Shown here in pieces: positions 37,023 through 45,753 of a DNA stretch of 64,000 nt (positions are counted from its first letter, which is position 1; each line of letters opens with the position of its first letter). A program made the translations under genes and the position numbers. The notes under the pieces were generated by a model that worked only from the letters and a program-made list of their open reading frames with translations, did not search any database and was not told the DNA's origin. The DNA lies in contig CAVWOM010000001.1 of the NCBI GenBank assembly GCA_963756575.1, forward strand, positions 620,001-684,000, written 5' to 3'. This DNA is from Palsa-504 sp963756575. GTDB taxonomy: Bacteria; Actinomycetota; Actinomycetes; Streptosporangiales; Streptosporangiaceae.

Positions 37023-37988
37023 TCAGCCGATGGTGATGGCGTCCAGGCGTTTCTTGAGGAAAGCGGCGGACACGACCGGGGCGTAGTCGTTGGGCCGCCC
37101 GACCGGCGGCCGCAGCGCCTCCACAACCGCGTCGTGGTCGGCCTCGTAGAAGTAGACCAGCGAGACCAGGTCCTCGTCCGGCGCCTCGGCCTGCGGCGGG
37201 AGCACCCGGTGCCGGTTGGACTTCCACCGGTCGCCGCTCCAGCGGGCCAGCAGGTCGCCGGTGTTGATGGTGAACGCGCCGGGCACGTACGGCGCGTCTT
37301 CCCAGCCGCCTTCCGCGGTCCACACCTGCAGGCCGCCGCGGCCCGGCTCGCGGTCCAGCACGGTGACGGTGCCGAAGTCGGTGTGCGGGCCGATCCGGAA
37401 CTGGCCCGGTTCCGGCCGGCCGGCCACCGCCATCGGCGGGTACCAGTTGATGTTCATGGTGTGGGTGGCGTGCCCGGTGTGCCGGGTGAAGAAGTCGCGG
37501 TCCAGGCCCAGCGCGACCGCGCCCAGCACCAGCAGCTCGTCCGCCAGGGCGCGCATCCGGGCCAGGTAGGCGACGACCGCGGGCTCGAGCCCGGGCGCCT
37601 CGGCCGGGTAGACGTTCGGCTGGAACCAGTAGCCGTCCACCTCGGGGTCGCCGGTCGGCTGGTCGGCGCCGACCGCGTAGGACTCCTTCAGGTCCGGCGG
37701 GGTCTGCGTGCCCTCGGCGTAGCCGTTGGCCTCCACGCCGGGCGGCAGCCAGCCCCGGCCGCCGACGGTGACGGCGTAGCGGCGCTTGGCCGCGTCCGGC
37801 AGCGCGAAGAACGCCCGCGCCTGCGCGCGGACCTGCGCGCGCAGGTCGTCCGGCACGCCGTGCCCGGTGATCAGGAAGAACCCGACGCTGCGCAGCGCGG
37901 CGTCGACCTGCGCCGCCACCGCCGCCCGGGCCGCCTCGTCACCGCCGAACCAGGGCCGCAGGTCGATCACCGGAACTGAGGAGGGCAT
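37023..37988 (-). CDS. Isopenicillin-N-synthase-like 2OG-Fe(II) oxygenase
   Basis: A 321-residue non-heme iron dioxygenase. The N-terminal DIOX_N part has VDAALRSVGFFLITGHGVP. The iron ligands are H and D in IGPHTDFGTVTVL and H in NRHRVLPP; the 2-oxoglutarate anchor is the R of NRHRV with S in LVSLVYF. WLPPGVEANGYAEG is typical of bacterial oxygenases of unknown substrate. It is convergent with menB, with an 11-base gap. Confidence 0.85.
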   Translation of the reverse strand: MPSSVPVIDLRPWFGGDEAARAAVAAQVDAALRSVGFFLITGHGVPDDLRAQVRAQARAFFALPDAAKRRYAVTVGGRGWLPPGVEANGYAEGTQTPPDLKESYAVGADQPTGDPEVDGYWFQPNVYPAEAPGLEPAVVAYLARMRALADELLVLGAVALGLDRDFFTRHTGHATHTMNINWYPPMAVAGRPEPGQFRIGPHTDFGTVTVLDREPGRGGLQVWTAEGGWEDAPYVPGAFTINTGDLLARWSGDRWKSNRHRVLPPQAEAPDEDLVSLVYFYEADHDAVVEALRPPVGRPNDYAPVVSAAFLKKRLDAITIG

Positions 37989-38012
37989 ACGGCAAGCTTA
38001 CGGGCCCGGCCA

Positions 38013-38072
38013 AGACGTGATGAAACCCTGGTTTCAACGCGTTTTAACGCGCTAGAAGTCCAGTTTCATGGC
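38013..38072 (+). repeat. Dispersed intergenic repeat, copy 2
   Basis: Aligns to the reverse complement of 30956-31015. It contains ATGAAACCC, TGGTTTCA, an AACGCG-type core and GTTTCATGG. It starts 25 bases upstream of the oxygenase gene and ends 16 bases before the stop of the next minus-strand gene. Confidence 0.5.
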
Positions 38073-38087
38073 AACTACGGGGGTTCC

Positions 38088-39516
38088 TCAGCCGAGGAAC
38101 TCCACGATCGCGGCGGCCCACCCCGCGTCATGCGGGATCCGGCCGGCTGGGCTCAGGGCCGCCGGGTCGAACCCGGCGTCGTCCAGGGCCCGGTTGACGG
38201 CGGCCAGCTCGCCCCGGAACACGTACGTCACCGGCTCCGGCCGGTTGAGTACCTCGTAGGCCACCACGCCCGGACCCGGCGCCAGCGCGAACGCCAGCAC
38301 GGTGGGGCTCTCGCCGGTGACCGTCAGCGCGGACAGGTCCTCGGTGGCGGGGGTCAGCCGCCCCCGCGTGACGTCCGGCCGGGTCGCCATCGGCCGGGGG
38401 CCTCGCCCGTTCATCCCGGCCCCGAGCGCGCGGTACGCCCAGTACCCGCCGAACGCGCCGAACCCCTCGCCGAACCCGAACGCCCCCGGGCCTGCGAACC
38501 CCCCAGCCCCGCCGAACCCCCCCGGGCCTGCGAACCCCCCGGGCCGCCGAACCCCCCGGGCCGCCGAACCCGCCGGGGCCGCCGAACCCCCCGGGGCCGC
38601 CGGCCATCATCCCGGCGGCCAGCACGCCCCCCGGCCCGGGCTCAAACGCACCGCCGGTGCTCTCGTGCTCGCCGATGTGCGGCGCGGCGGCGTGGTCGTG
38701 CCAGGGCTCGGTCCCGGCCGCGGGCCGGCGCACCGAGGCCAGCTGCCGGAAACCGATCGCGAGGCCGGCGCGGCGGCCGAGCTCACCCACCGCGTCCCGC
38801 CGGTCCGGCCGGGTGGCGACCTGGATCAAGGTCGCGGCCAGCCCGGGATGGATGCCGTCCAGGGCGCCGGCCGGGACGGCCACGCCGTCCCGCAGCAGCC
38901 CGGCGGCGGCGCGCACGGCCATCGGGTCGAGCCCGGGCAGCAGCGCCGCGAGGAAGACGGCCGTCCGGGTGCTCGCCTCCCGGAGCCGGGTGGTCAGCAG
39001 CTCGGCCAGCTCGCCGGTCCGCCGGCCGAGCCGGGTCAGCACCACCGGCTCCCGGCCCGCCACCTCGACCGTGACCGCGTAGTCCTGCACCCGCACCGCC
39101 CGGGCGAAGGAGAAGCTGACCCGCTCGCTGCCGCCGGCCTCGGTGACCAGCAGCGCGTCGTCGTAGACCCGCACCTCACCCGGTCCGCCGGAGATGAACG
39201 CGGCGAACACCTCGGCCTCGCCCACCGCGGCCGCGGCCGTCGCGGCGGCGTCGGCCCGGCCGTCGCGCAGCTCGGCCAGCAGCTGCGTGCGCATCACCCC
39301 GAGCCGGGCGAGCTCGATCACGTCCCCGCCGGCCAGGGTCAGCCGGACCGTGAACGGCTCCGGCTCACTCACCGCCCCGATTTGACCAAACGGGATGGGC
39401 AGCACGCTCCCGCTATCCGGCGCGAGCAGCAGCATCCCGTCGCGGACCTCGACCTCAGCCTCGCCGTCCTCCCGCGGCTCTCCTTGGGTGAGGATGCGGT
39501 ACTGGGCTCTGCTCAT
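38088..39516 (-). pseudogene. Hypothetical protein with GGPGGF repeats, frame broken within the repeats
   Basis: An N-terminal domain of about 300 residues (MSRAQYRILTQGEPRED, beta-rich, then FFAALLPGLDP-like helical part) leads into a Gly-Pro-Gly-Gly-Phe hexapeptide repeat region at about 38440-38600, then a C-terminal domain in another frame (ESPTVLAFALAPGPGVVAYE, FRGELAAVNRALDDAGFDP). Of seven 18-base repeat units, units 3 and 4 are 17 bases long, each lacking one base of a C/G run. Restoring both bases joins the frames through GFGEGFGAFGGYWAYRALGA. Function unknown. Confidence 0.7.
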
Positions 39517-39554
39517 GGAATCGGGCTCATGGAATCGGGCTCACGGAACCGGCG

Positions 39555-40211
39555 TCAGCCCGCGGGGGTGCCGCATTCGCCGCAGAACCGGGCGCCGGTC
39601 AGCGGCGAGCCGCAGTTCCCGCAGAATTTCTGGGCCGCGGGCGCGGCCGCCAGCGCGTGCCCGCAGCCCGAGCAGAACTTGCCGCCGCCGCTCTCCTGGC
39701 CGCAGCTCGGGCACATCGCGGTGGCCTGGTCGCGGTAGTTGATGTCCCGGGTCCAGTCCTGGGCCTGGATCTTCTGGTTGAGCTGGTTGACCTGCGCCGC
39801 GGCCTGCATCCCGGCGATCTCCTGGTCCAGCTTGGGGGCGCAGGTCGTGCACAGGCCCCGCGGGCCGTTCCAGCACACCTGCTCGCACACCCACTGGCCG
39901 CACCGGTGGCACTGGTGGAAGAACGGCTTCATCTCCTCGACCGCGTGGGCCAGCGCCTTGTCCCGGGTCGAGCCGCGCACGCCGTCGCGCATCCACTCGG
40001 CGTCCCAGCCGAGCTGCTGGGCCTTCTCGCCGACGGCGCCGCCCACCAGGTCGCCGCCGAGCCGCAGCAGCCGCCCGCCGAAGCCGGTGACCGAATGCTG
40101 GAACGAGGAACTGTACCCGTTGCCGCAGCGTCGGCAGAAGAACTCGAACTGGTAGCCGTCGTTGGTGCTGCGGTCCTGGTAGTTGTCGGTAAAGAAGATC
40201 ATCCCGGCCAT
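39555..40211 (-). CDS. Multi zinc-ribbon protein
   Basis: A 218-residue cytosolic protein with at least four Cys pairs: FFCRRCG (about 25), HQCHRCGQWVCEQVC (about 100), MCPSCGQ with KFCSGCG (about 167-181), and KFCGNCG with RFCGECG (about 195-215). The end is a typical double zinc ribbon. The middle (VNQLNQKIQAQDW) may be coiled. Probably a structural or regulatory adaptor. It lies 38 bases upstream of the repeat protein gene in the same direction, so the two may be co-transcribed. Confidence 0.75.
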   Translation of the reverse strand: MAGMIFFTDNYQDRSTNDGYQFEFFCRRCGNGYSSSFQHSVTGFGGRLLRLGGDLVGGAVGEKAQQLGWDAEWMRDGVRGSTRDKALAHAVEEMKPFFHQCHRCGQWVCEQVCWNGPRGLCTTCAPKLDQEIAGMQAAAQVNQLNQKIQAQDWTRDINYRDQATAMCPSCGQESGGGKFCSGCGHALAAAPAAQKFCGNCGSPLTGARFCGECGTPAG

Positions 40212-40323
40212 GGCGCCTCCCCGTTCCTCCTGACACGGGGCACGTTAGCAGGTTTGTCATAGCCTGACGTCGGCGTCCGCTCACTTCTCGACGGTGCGGA
40301 GTCATCACTAATAGATTGGCCTT

Positions 40324-42270
40324 ATGACGAGAGAGGCCGACGGGGCGATGGCCGCCCGCCGCCTGGAACTCGTCCGCCCGGGTGACCTCCGCGCCTTGCT
40401 CGCGGAGGGGACCAGGGCGCAGCACGAGGACGGTGACCTGGAGGCGGGCCGGCAGTGCTTCGAGCGTGCCTACCGGCTGGCCGAGCAGGCCTCCGACACC
40501 GAATCGATGGCGCTGGCGGCCTTGGGCCTGGCCGGGCTGTGGGTCCGCGAGGGGCGCACCGTCACCAGCTCGGTGCTGCTCGAGGCCCGGCTCCAGCACG
40601 TGCTGGCGCTGCTCGCGGCCGATTCCGTGCTGGCGCTGCGGATCCGGACCCGGCTGGCGGGCGAGGCGGATTACGCGCGCGGCACGCACGCCGACGTCAT
40701 GGCCGCGCTCGACGAGGTCCGGGCGACCGGGGATCCCGGGCTGCTGGCCGAGGCCGTGCGGATCGCGCACCACTGCCTGCTCGGTCCCGAGCACGTCACC
40801 CTGCGCCGCCAGCTGGCGGTCGAGCTGACCAAGGCCAGCTTCCGCACCGACCGGCGCAGCGACCTGCTGATGGGCCTGCTCTGGCAGACGGCCGACGCGT
40901 ACTGCGCGGGCGACCCGCACGCCGGGCGGCTGCTCGGCGAGCTGAAGGAGCACCTCAGGCCGCGCGACCACCTGGCGGTGGGCTTCGTGGTCAGCGCGAT
41001 CGACGTGATGCTGGCCATCCGGGCCGGCCGGTTCGCCGAGGCCGAGGAGCTGGCCGCCGTCTGCGCCCGCCGCGGCGCGGCCGCGGGCGACGTCGACCAC
41101 GACTGGTGGTCCGCCGCCCAGCTGGTGACGATCCGCTGGTACCAGGGCCGCCTGGCCGAGCTGCTGCCCGCTCTGCACGAGCGCGTGCACTCCCCGGTCC
41201 TGTCCTCGGTCGACAACTCCGCGGTCGCCGCGCTGGCGGTGGCGGCCGCGATGAGCGGGGACCGGCACCAGGCCGCGAGCTCGCTGGCCGCGCTGTGCGG
41301 CAGCGACCTGGCCGCGCTGCCCCGGTCGAGCGCCTGGCTGGTCACCATGCACGGTGTCGTGGAGGCCGCGTACCTGCTCGAGGAGAGCGACGTCGCGGTC
41401 CGGGCTTACGAGCTGCTCCGCCCGCACGCCGGCCTGCCGATGGTCGGCAGCCTGGGGGTGACCTGCTTCGGGTCGACGCAGCACGCCCTCGGCGTCGCCA
41501 TGCTCACCACGCGGCAGCCGGACCTGGCTATCGAGCACCTGGCCGCGGCCGTCCAGCAGAACCTCGCGCTGGCGCACTGGCCCGCGCTGCTGGCGTCCCG
41601 CCAGCGGCTGGCCCAGGCGTACCTGCTGCGCGGCGCCCCGGGGGACGCCGATACCGCGCGCCGCGAGCTGAACCTGGCCGCGGCGCAGGCGGCCGCGGTC
41701 GGCCTGCTGGTCCCGGAAGCGTCCGTGGCCGGGTCTTCCGCGGCGGCCGGGACGGCGGTGGCGGAATGCCAGCGGGCGGGCCGGAAGTGGCGGGTGACGC
41801 TGCGGAACCGCAGCGTGCTGGTGGAGGACAGCATCGGCATGGCCCACCTGGCCGTGCTGATCGCCAACCCGCGCCAGGAGATCGGTGCCGCCGACCTGGT
41901 GGCCGGGGTGGCCGGGCTGACCCCGGGCGAAGCCGGGGCGGCCCAGCCGGTGCTGGACCACGAGGCCATCGCCGAGTACCGGAACCGGCTCAAGAGCCTG
42001 GAAGCCGAGATCGAGCAGCCCGACGCCGACCCGGCCCGGGTCGCCCGGGCCCGGGCCGAACGCGACTGGCTCGTCGCCCAGCTGTCCAGCGCCGCCGGGT
42101 TCGCCGGGCGGACGCGGGCCTTCCCGGACCAGCCCGAGCGGGCCCGGGTGGCGGTGGGCAAGGCCATCCGCCGGGCGCTCGGCCGGATCTCCGAGGCCGA
42201 CGCCGTCGTCGGCGAGCACCTGCGCCAGACGGTGCACACCGGGGTGCGCTGCTCCTACTGGCCCAGCTGA
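40324..42270 (+). CDS. TPR-type helical protein with actinobacterial regulator C-terminus
   Basis: A 648-residue protein made mostly of TPR-like helical hairpins (residues about 20-460). It ends with a domain (KWRVTLRNRSVLVEDSIGMA HLAVLI, about 490-520, then EIEQPDADPARVARARAERD, a probable coiled coil) seen at the end of several actinobacterial regulators and cyclase-like ATPases. There is no ATPase or DNA-binding motif. TAGATT lies 6 bases before the ATG and no ribosome site is seen, suggesting a leaderless mRNA. Likely a protein-interaction module; partner unknown. Confidence 0.65.
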   Translation: MTREADGAMAARRLELVRPGDLRALLAEGTRAQHEDGDLEAGRQCFERAYRLAEQASDTESMALAALGLAGLWVREGRTVTSSVLLEARLQHVLALLAADSVLALRIRTRLAGEADYARGTHADVMAALDEVRATGDPGLLAEAVRIAHHCLLGPEHVTLRRQLAVELTKASFRTDRRSDLLMGLLWQTADAYCAGDPHAGRLLGELKEHLRPRDHLAVGFVVSAIDVMLAIRAGRFAEAEELAAVCARRGAAAGDVDHDWWSAAQLVTIRWYQGRLAELLPALHERVHSPVLSSVDNSAVAALAVAAAMSGDRHQAASSLAALCGSDLAALPRSSAWLVTMHGVVEAAYLLEESDVAVRAYELLRPHAGLPMVGSLGVTCFGSTQHALGVAMLTTRQPDLAIEHLAAAVQQNLALAHWPALLASRQRLAQAYLLRGAPGDADTARRELNLAAAQAAAVGLLVPEASVAGSSAAAGTAVAECQRAGRKWRVTLRNRSVLVEDSIGMAHLAVLIANPRQEIGAADLVAGVAGLTPGEAGAAQPVLDHEAIAEYRNRLKSLEAEIEQPDADPARVARARAERDWLVAQLSSAAGFAGRTRAFPDQPERARVAVGKAIRRALGRISEADAVVGEHLRQTVHTGVRCSYWPS

Positions 42271-42366
42271 GCTGGCCCGATCGCCCCGGGGTGGAACGGG
42301 GCGGCACGAGATGGACCGCCGCAAGCTAGGAAGCTAAAGATCAGCGGGACCTCTCGGGAGTTAATC

Positions 42367-42744
42367 GTGGCACTTCGTGATTCGATGCGTGAATCGGCAG
42401 CTCAGTACCTGCGTCCGGGGGAGCCGATCCAGGCCGTGATCGGCGCCCAGACGGCGAGTCAGTGGCTGGCCGCGCTGACCGGCATCTTCGTGTTCCTCGG
42501 CTTGAACCGCTACCGGATCCTGGCCGTGACGCCGAACCGGATCGTGGTGCTTGACGCCGGCAAGACCAGCTTCAAGACGGCCCGCGGCGTCGTCGGCGAG
42601 CTGCCCCGGTCGACCCGGCTCGGCCCCGGCTCGGGCGTCTGGCACCGGGTCCAGGCTGGCCCCGAGAACCTCCGGGTGCACCGTCGCTTCTTCAAGGACA
42701 TGGACACCGCCGACAGCGCGCTCACCTCGGCCCAGCCGTACTAG
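42367..42744 (+). CDS. Conserved hypothetical protein (PH-like)
   Basis: A 125-residue protein. Residues about 15-100 (YLRPGEPIQAVIGAQT, NRYRILAVTPNRIVVLDAGK) look like the small PH-like/bacterial PH fold found in many actinobacterial proteins. One hydrophobic stretch near 33-45 may be a strand core rather than a membrane segment. GTG 42367 follows GGGAG. Function unknown. Confidence 0.6.
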   Translation: MALRDSMRESAAQYLRPGEPIQAVIGAQTASQWLAALTGIFVFLGLNRYRILAVTPNRIVVLDAGKTSFKTARGVVGELPRSTRLGPGSGVWHRVQAGPENLRVHRRFFKDMDTADSALTSAQPY

Positions 42745-42752
42745 TACCAGCA

Positions 42753-43643
42753 CTAGCCCAGGACGGCGATGAAGTCCCGGGCCCAGCCCTCCAGGAACTG
42801 ATTCGCGGGCCGGTTCTGGCCGTGGAGGCCGGCCCGCAGCGGGCCACCCGGATGACGGGCCACGTCGAGCTGGACCCATTCGGGGTTGATGTCCAGTTCC
42901 ATCGCGACCCGGCTGCCCGCGCGGGCCAGCGCGACGGCCAGGTCGGCCGGGCTGGCCGACATGCTCGCGGCGTACTCCAGGTCGCCGGCCGCGTCCTGGC
43001 CGAGCGCGCTGCGGGCCACCAGCTCGCCGCCGCCGAGAGTTGACCCCCACACGCTCCACTCGGCGGCGGCGGGCGTCGGCTTGCCGTTCAGCACCAGCGG
43101 CGGCAGGTTCTGCCTGACGCTGTACACCGCCTCGCCGGGCGCCGGCAGGCCGTGGCCCCAGACCCCGATCCGGGCCCGGCCCGAGCGGTCGATGACCAGG
43201 CTGGCCAGCCCGCGCCGCAGCGCGGCGGCCAGGTGCCCCTCCTGCTCGTAGCCGCCCGCGCCCGCGGACAGCTTGAACCCGCCGTTGAACGCGGCCAGCA
43301 GCCGCCTGCGCTCGGCGCCGCGCACCGCCGGGCCGGCCTTGACCCGGCCCGCGGCCAGGCCGGGATCTTCGCTGCCGTCGTGCAGGACGTAGGTGACCGG
43401 CCCGGAGAAGGTCGCGACCGTCACCGTGGATCCGTCCTTCATCCGGGTCGTGGTCACCGTCACCGCGGCCGGGGTCGGGGTGGGGGACGGCGTCGGGCTC
43501 GGCGGCGTGGTCGCGGCCGCCCGGGTGGTCGCCGGGGCGCTGGTCCGGGCGGGTGTGGTGGTGGCGCCGGGGGTGGTGGTGGCGGAGGCGCTGCAGGCGG
43601 TGAGCACCCCGGCCGCCGCGAAGGCGATCCACAGCCTGCGCAT
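42753..43643 (-). CDS. Lipoprotein with phosphodiester-glycosidase-like domain
   Basis: A 296-residue secreted lipoprotein. The signal peptide ends in a lipobox (GVLTACSAS, Cys about 17), followed by a Thr/Pro/Ala-rich linker (about 20-60). The rest (LLAAFNGGFKLSAGAGGYEQ EGH, GVWGHGL, VAMELDINPEWVQLD) resembles the NAGPA/phosphodiester glycosidase family, whose members remove GlcNAc from phosphodiesters or act on cell-wall glycans. The start is ATG 43643. It diverges from the DprE1-like gene by 45 bases. Confidence 0.7.
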   Translation of the reverse strand: MRRLWIAFAAAGVLTACSASATTTPGATTTPARTSAPATTRAAATTPPSPTPSPTPTPAAVTVTTTRMKDGSTVTVATFSGPVTYVLHDGSEDPGLAAGRVKAGPAVRGAERRRLLAAFNGGFKLSAGAGGYEQEGHLAAALRRGLASLVIDRSGRARIGVWGHGLPAPGEAVYSVRQNLPPLVLNGKPTPAAAEWSVWGSTLGGGELVARSALGQDAAGDLEYAASMSASPADLAVALARAGSRVAMELDINPEWVQLDVARHPGGPLRAGLHGQNRPANQFLEGWARDFIAVLG

Positions 43644-43688
43644 CGTCAACTCCGGATCTCCCGCCCCTGCGGCTACTATTCGGTCACT

Positions 43689-45035
43689 ATGGCAAGCACC
43701 GTCACGCTCACTGGCTGGGGCCGGATCGCGCCGACCCAGGCCCAGCTGGCCCAGCCCGACACGGTAGCCGGCGTCGTTCGTCTGCTTGAGTCCTCCTCTT
43801 CGGCCGGCCTGATCGCCCGGGGGCTCGGCCGCAGCTACAACAACGCCGCGCAGTCCGCGGGCGGCGTGGTCGTCTCGACCGCCCGGCTGAACCGGATCCT
43901 TCGCCTCGACCCCGCCGCCGGCGTGGTGACCTGCGAGGCCGGCGTGAGCCTGGAGCAGCTCATGGTGGCCGGGCTGCCGGCAGGCTGGTTCGTGCCGGTC
44001 TCGCCCGGCACCCGGCAGGTGACGGTCGGCGGCGCGATCGCGGCCGACGTGCACGGCAAGAACCACCACGTGGCCGGCAGCTTCGCCCGGCACGTCCGGT
44101 CGTTCGACATCGTGCTGCCCGGCGGCGAGCCGCGCACGGTGACCGCGGCGTCCGATCCCGAGCTGTTCTGGGCCACGGCGGGCGGCATGGGCTTGACCGG
44201 AGTAGTGGTGCGGGCCGAGATCCAGCTGAAGCGGGTCGCCACCTCACGGCTCAAAGTGGACACGGTGCGCACCGCCGACATCGACGAGACGATGGCGGTC
44301 CTGGCCGAGCACGACCGCGCCTTCGGCTACACCGTGGCCTGGTCGGACAGCCTGGCCCAGGGCGCGCGCCTGGGCCGTTCGGTCGTTACCAGCGGTGACT
44401 TCGCCTCCCCGGCTGACCTGCCCGCCGGCGCCGACCCGTTCGAGTTCCGGCCGGGGGCCCGGCTGGGCGTCCCGTCGCCGATGCCGCCCGGCCTGATCAA
44501 CCGCTACTCGGTGGCCCTGGCCAACGAGGCCTACTACCGCAAGGCCCCCCGCTCCCGGCGGGGCGAGCTGCAGACCATCGGCGCGTTCTTCCACCCGCTC
44601 GACGGGATCAGGAACTGGAACCGGGTCTACGGGCCCGGCGGCTTCCGGCAGTACCAGTACGTCGTGCCGTTCGGCCAGGAGGCCGCCGTGCGCCGGTCCT
44701 TCGAGCTGGTCAGCCGGGCTCGCGCCGCCTCGTTCGTGACCGTGCTCAAGCGGTTCGGGGAAGGCGACCCCGGCCTGCTCTCGTTCCCGGTGCCCGGCTG
44801 GACGCTCGCCCTGGACGTGCCGGCCAGGACCCCGGGCCTGGCCGGGCTGCTGGCGGCGCTCGACCGGCTGGTCGTCGAGGCGGGCGGCCGGGTCTACCTG
44901 GCCAAGGACTCGCGGGTCCCGCCGGAGGTCCTGGCCGCGATGTACCCGCGGCTGCCCGAGTTCGCCAAGCTGCGCGAGGTGTACGACCCGGCCGGGATAC
45001 TCGCCTCCGACCTGTCCCGGCGGCTCGGCCTGTAA
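43689..45035 (+). CDS. DprE1-like FAD-linked oxidase
   Basis: A 448-residue VAO-family flavoenzyme similar to mycobacterial decaprenylphosphoryl-ribose oxidase. FAD-binding parts: ARGLGRSYNNAAQ, VSPGTRQVTVGGAIAADVHG and KNHHVAGSF (the conserved His region). C-terminal: LLSFPVPGWTLALDV and YLAKDSRVPPE with its conserved Lys. The position equal to mycobacterial Cys387, as I align it, is Ala374. No DprE2 or arabinosyltransferase gene is nearby. TACTAT lies 9 bases before the ATG and no ribosome site is seen. Confidence 0.8.
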   Translation: MASTVTLTGWGRIAPTQAQLAQPDTVAGVVRLLESSSSAGLIARGLGRSYNNAAQSAGGVVVSTARLNRILRLDPAAGVVTCEAGVSLEQLMVAGLPAGWFVPVSPGTRQVTVGGAIAADVHGKNHHVAGSFARHVRSFDIVLPGGEPRTVTAASDPELFWATAGGMGLTGVVVRAEIQLKRVATSRLKVDTVRTADIDETMAVLAEHDRAFGYTVAWSDSLAQGARLGRSVVTSGDFASPADLPAGADPFEFRPGARLGVPSPMPPGLINRYSVALANEAYYRKAPRSRRGELQTIGAFFHPLDGIRNWNRVYGPGGFRQYQYVVPFGQEAAVRRSFELVSRARAASFVTVLKRFGEGDPGLLSFPVPGWTLALDVPARTPGLAGLLAALDRLVVEAGGRVYLAKDSRVPPEVLAAMYPRLPEFAKLREVYDPAGILASDLSRRLGL

Positions 45036-45498
45036 CCCCGCGAATCTTCGCTCATCGGATATTCCGGGCAATAGCCGCACGCCTTTTACCGCCAGAATGC
45101 CCGGGTTACGTGGTCAGCCGATTGCGCCGGACGCAATTGCATCTGATGGCGCAATGCCAAAAACACAGCCTCTTAGCAGGCGCATAGCGGCAGGTTTTAA
45201 TACTGGGCGGCGGCTACAAGACAAAAAAGGCCGCTGGACAGAATTGTCTTTCTCTTCCCATGCCGATTACCCGGCGAGTAAAGTCAGGCTGGTCGCACAG
45301 CGTTGCCAGCCGAGGCCGTGACCAGCCTGGTTACCGGACCCACGGCGGCTCGGGGCCGACTGGCGGCCGCCGCGAACGACGGTGCGGCGATCTGACTGAC
45401 GGAAGGCCGCCCCCGGTTTCGCGGCTGACTGTGTGGGATCAGGCACCACGAGACCGGAGAGCGGACTTCTTTGTCCACCTCCGGGAAGGAGGCTCGTT
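45036..45498. other. Intergenic region with an inverted repeat, lower GC
   Basis: About 460 bases with noticeably more A and T than the genes around it. ATTGCGCC (45121-45128) and GGCGCAAT (45148-45155) form an 8-bp inverted repeat with a 19-base spacer. A weak open frame (45097-45321) has atypical codon use. AAGGAGG at 45486-45492 is the ribosome site of the next gene. Confidence 0.5.
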
Positions 45499-45753
45499 AT
45501 GCAAGACACTACTGTCTCCGGGATACGCTTCGCGAGCGATTCCGGGGTAAACGCCCGGCGCAGGTTTTTCAGCCGGACGCCGCGGTACTCCGGCGAGGAC
45601 GAATTGCTGGCCCGGGTCCTCATCACCAGCTGGAGCCTGGCCACCGGCCGGACCCTGCCCAGTGTCGCCCCGCAAACGCTGACCGAGGACGAGCTGATCA
45701 GCTTCTGGGCCGACGACATGATCGCGAGTGCCGGATGTCAGCCAGTGTCCTGA
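45499..45753 (+). CDS. Small conserved-looking hypothetical protein
   Basis: An 84-residue protein with an ideal ribosome site (AAGGAGG, 6-base spacing). The C-terminal half is helical and acidic (DELLARVLITSWSLATGR, LTEDELISFWADDM). It overlaps the following gene by 19 bases, so the pair is probably co-expressed. The family was not recognised. Confidence 0.6.
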   Translation: MQDTTVSGIRFASDSGVNARRRFFSRTPRYSGEDELLARVLITSWSLATGRTLPSVAPQTLTEDELISFWADDMIASAGCQPVS

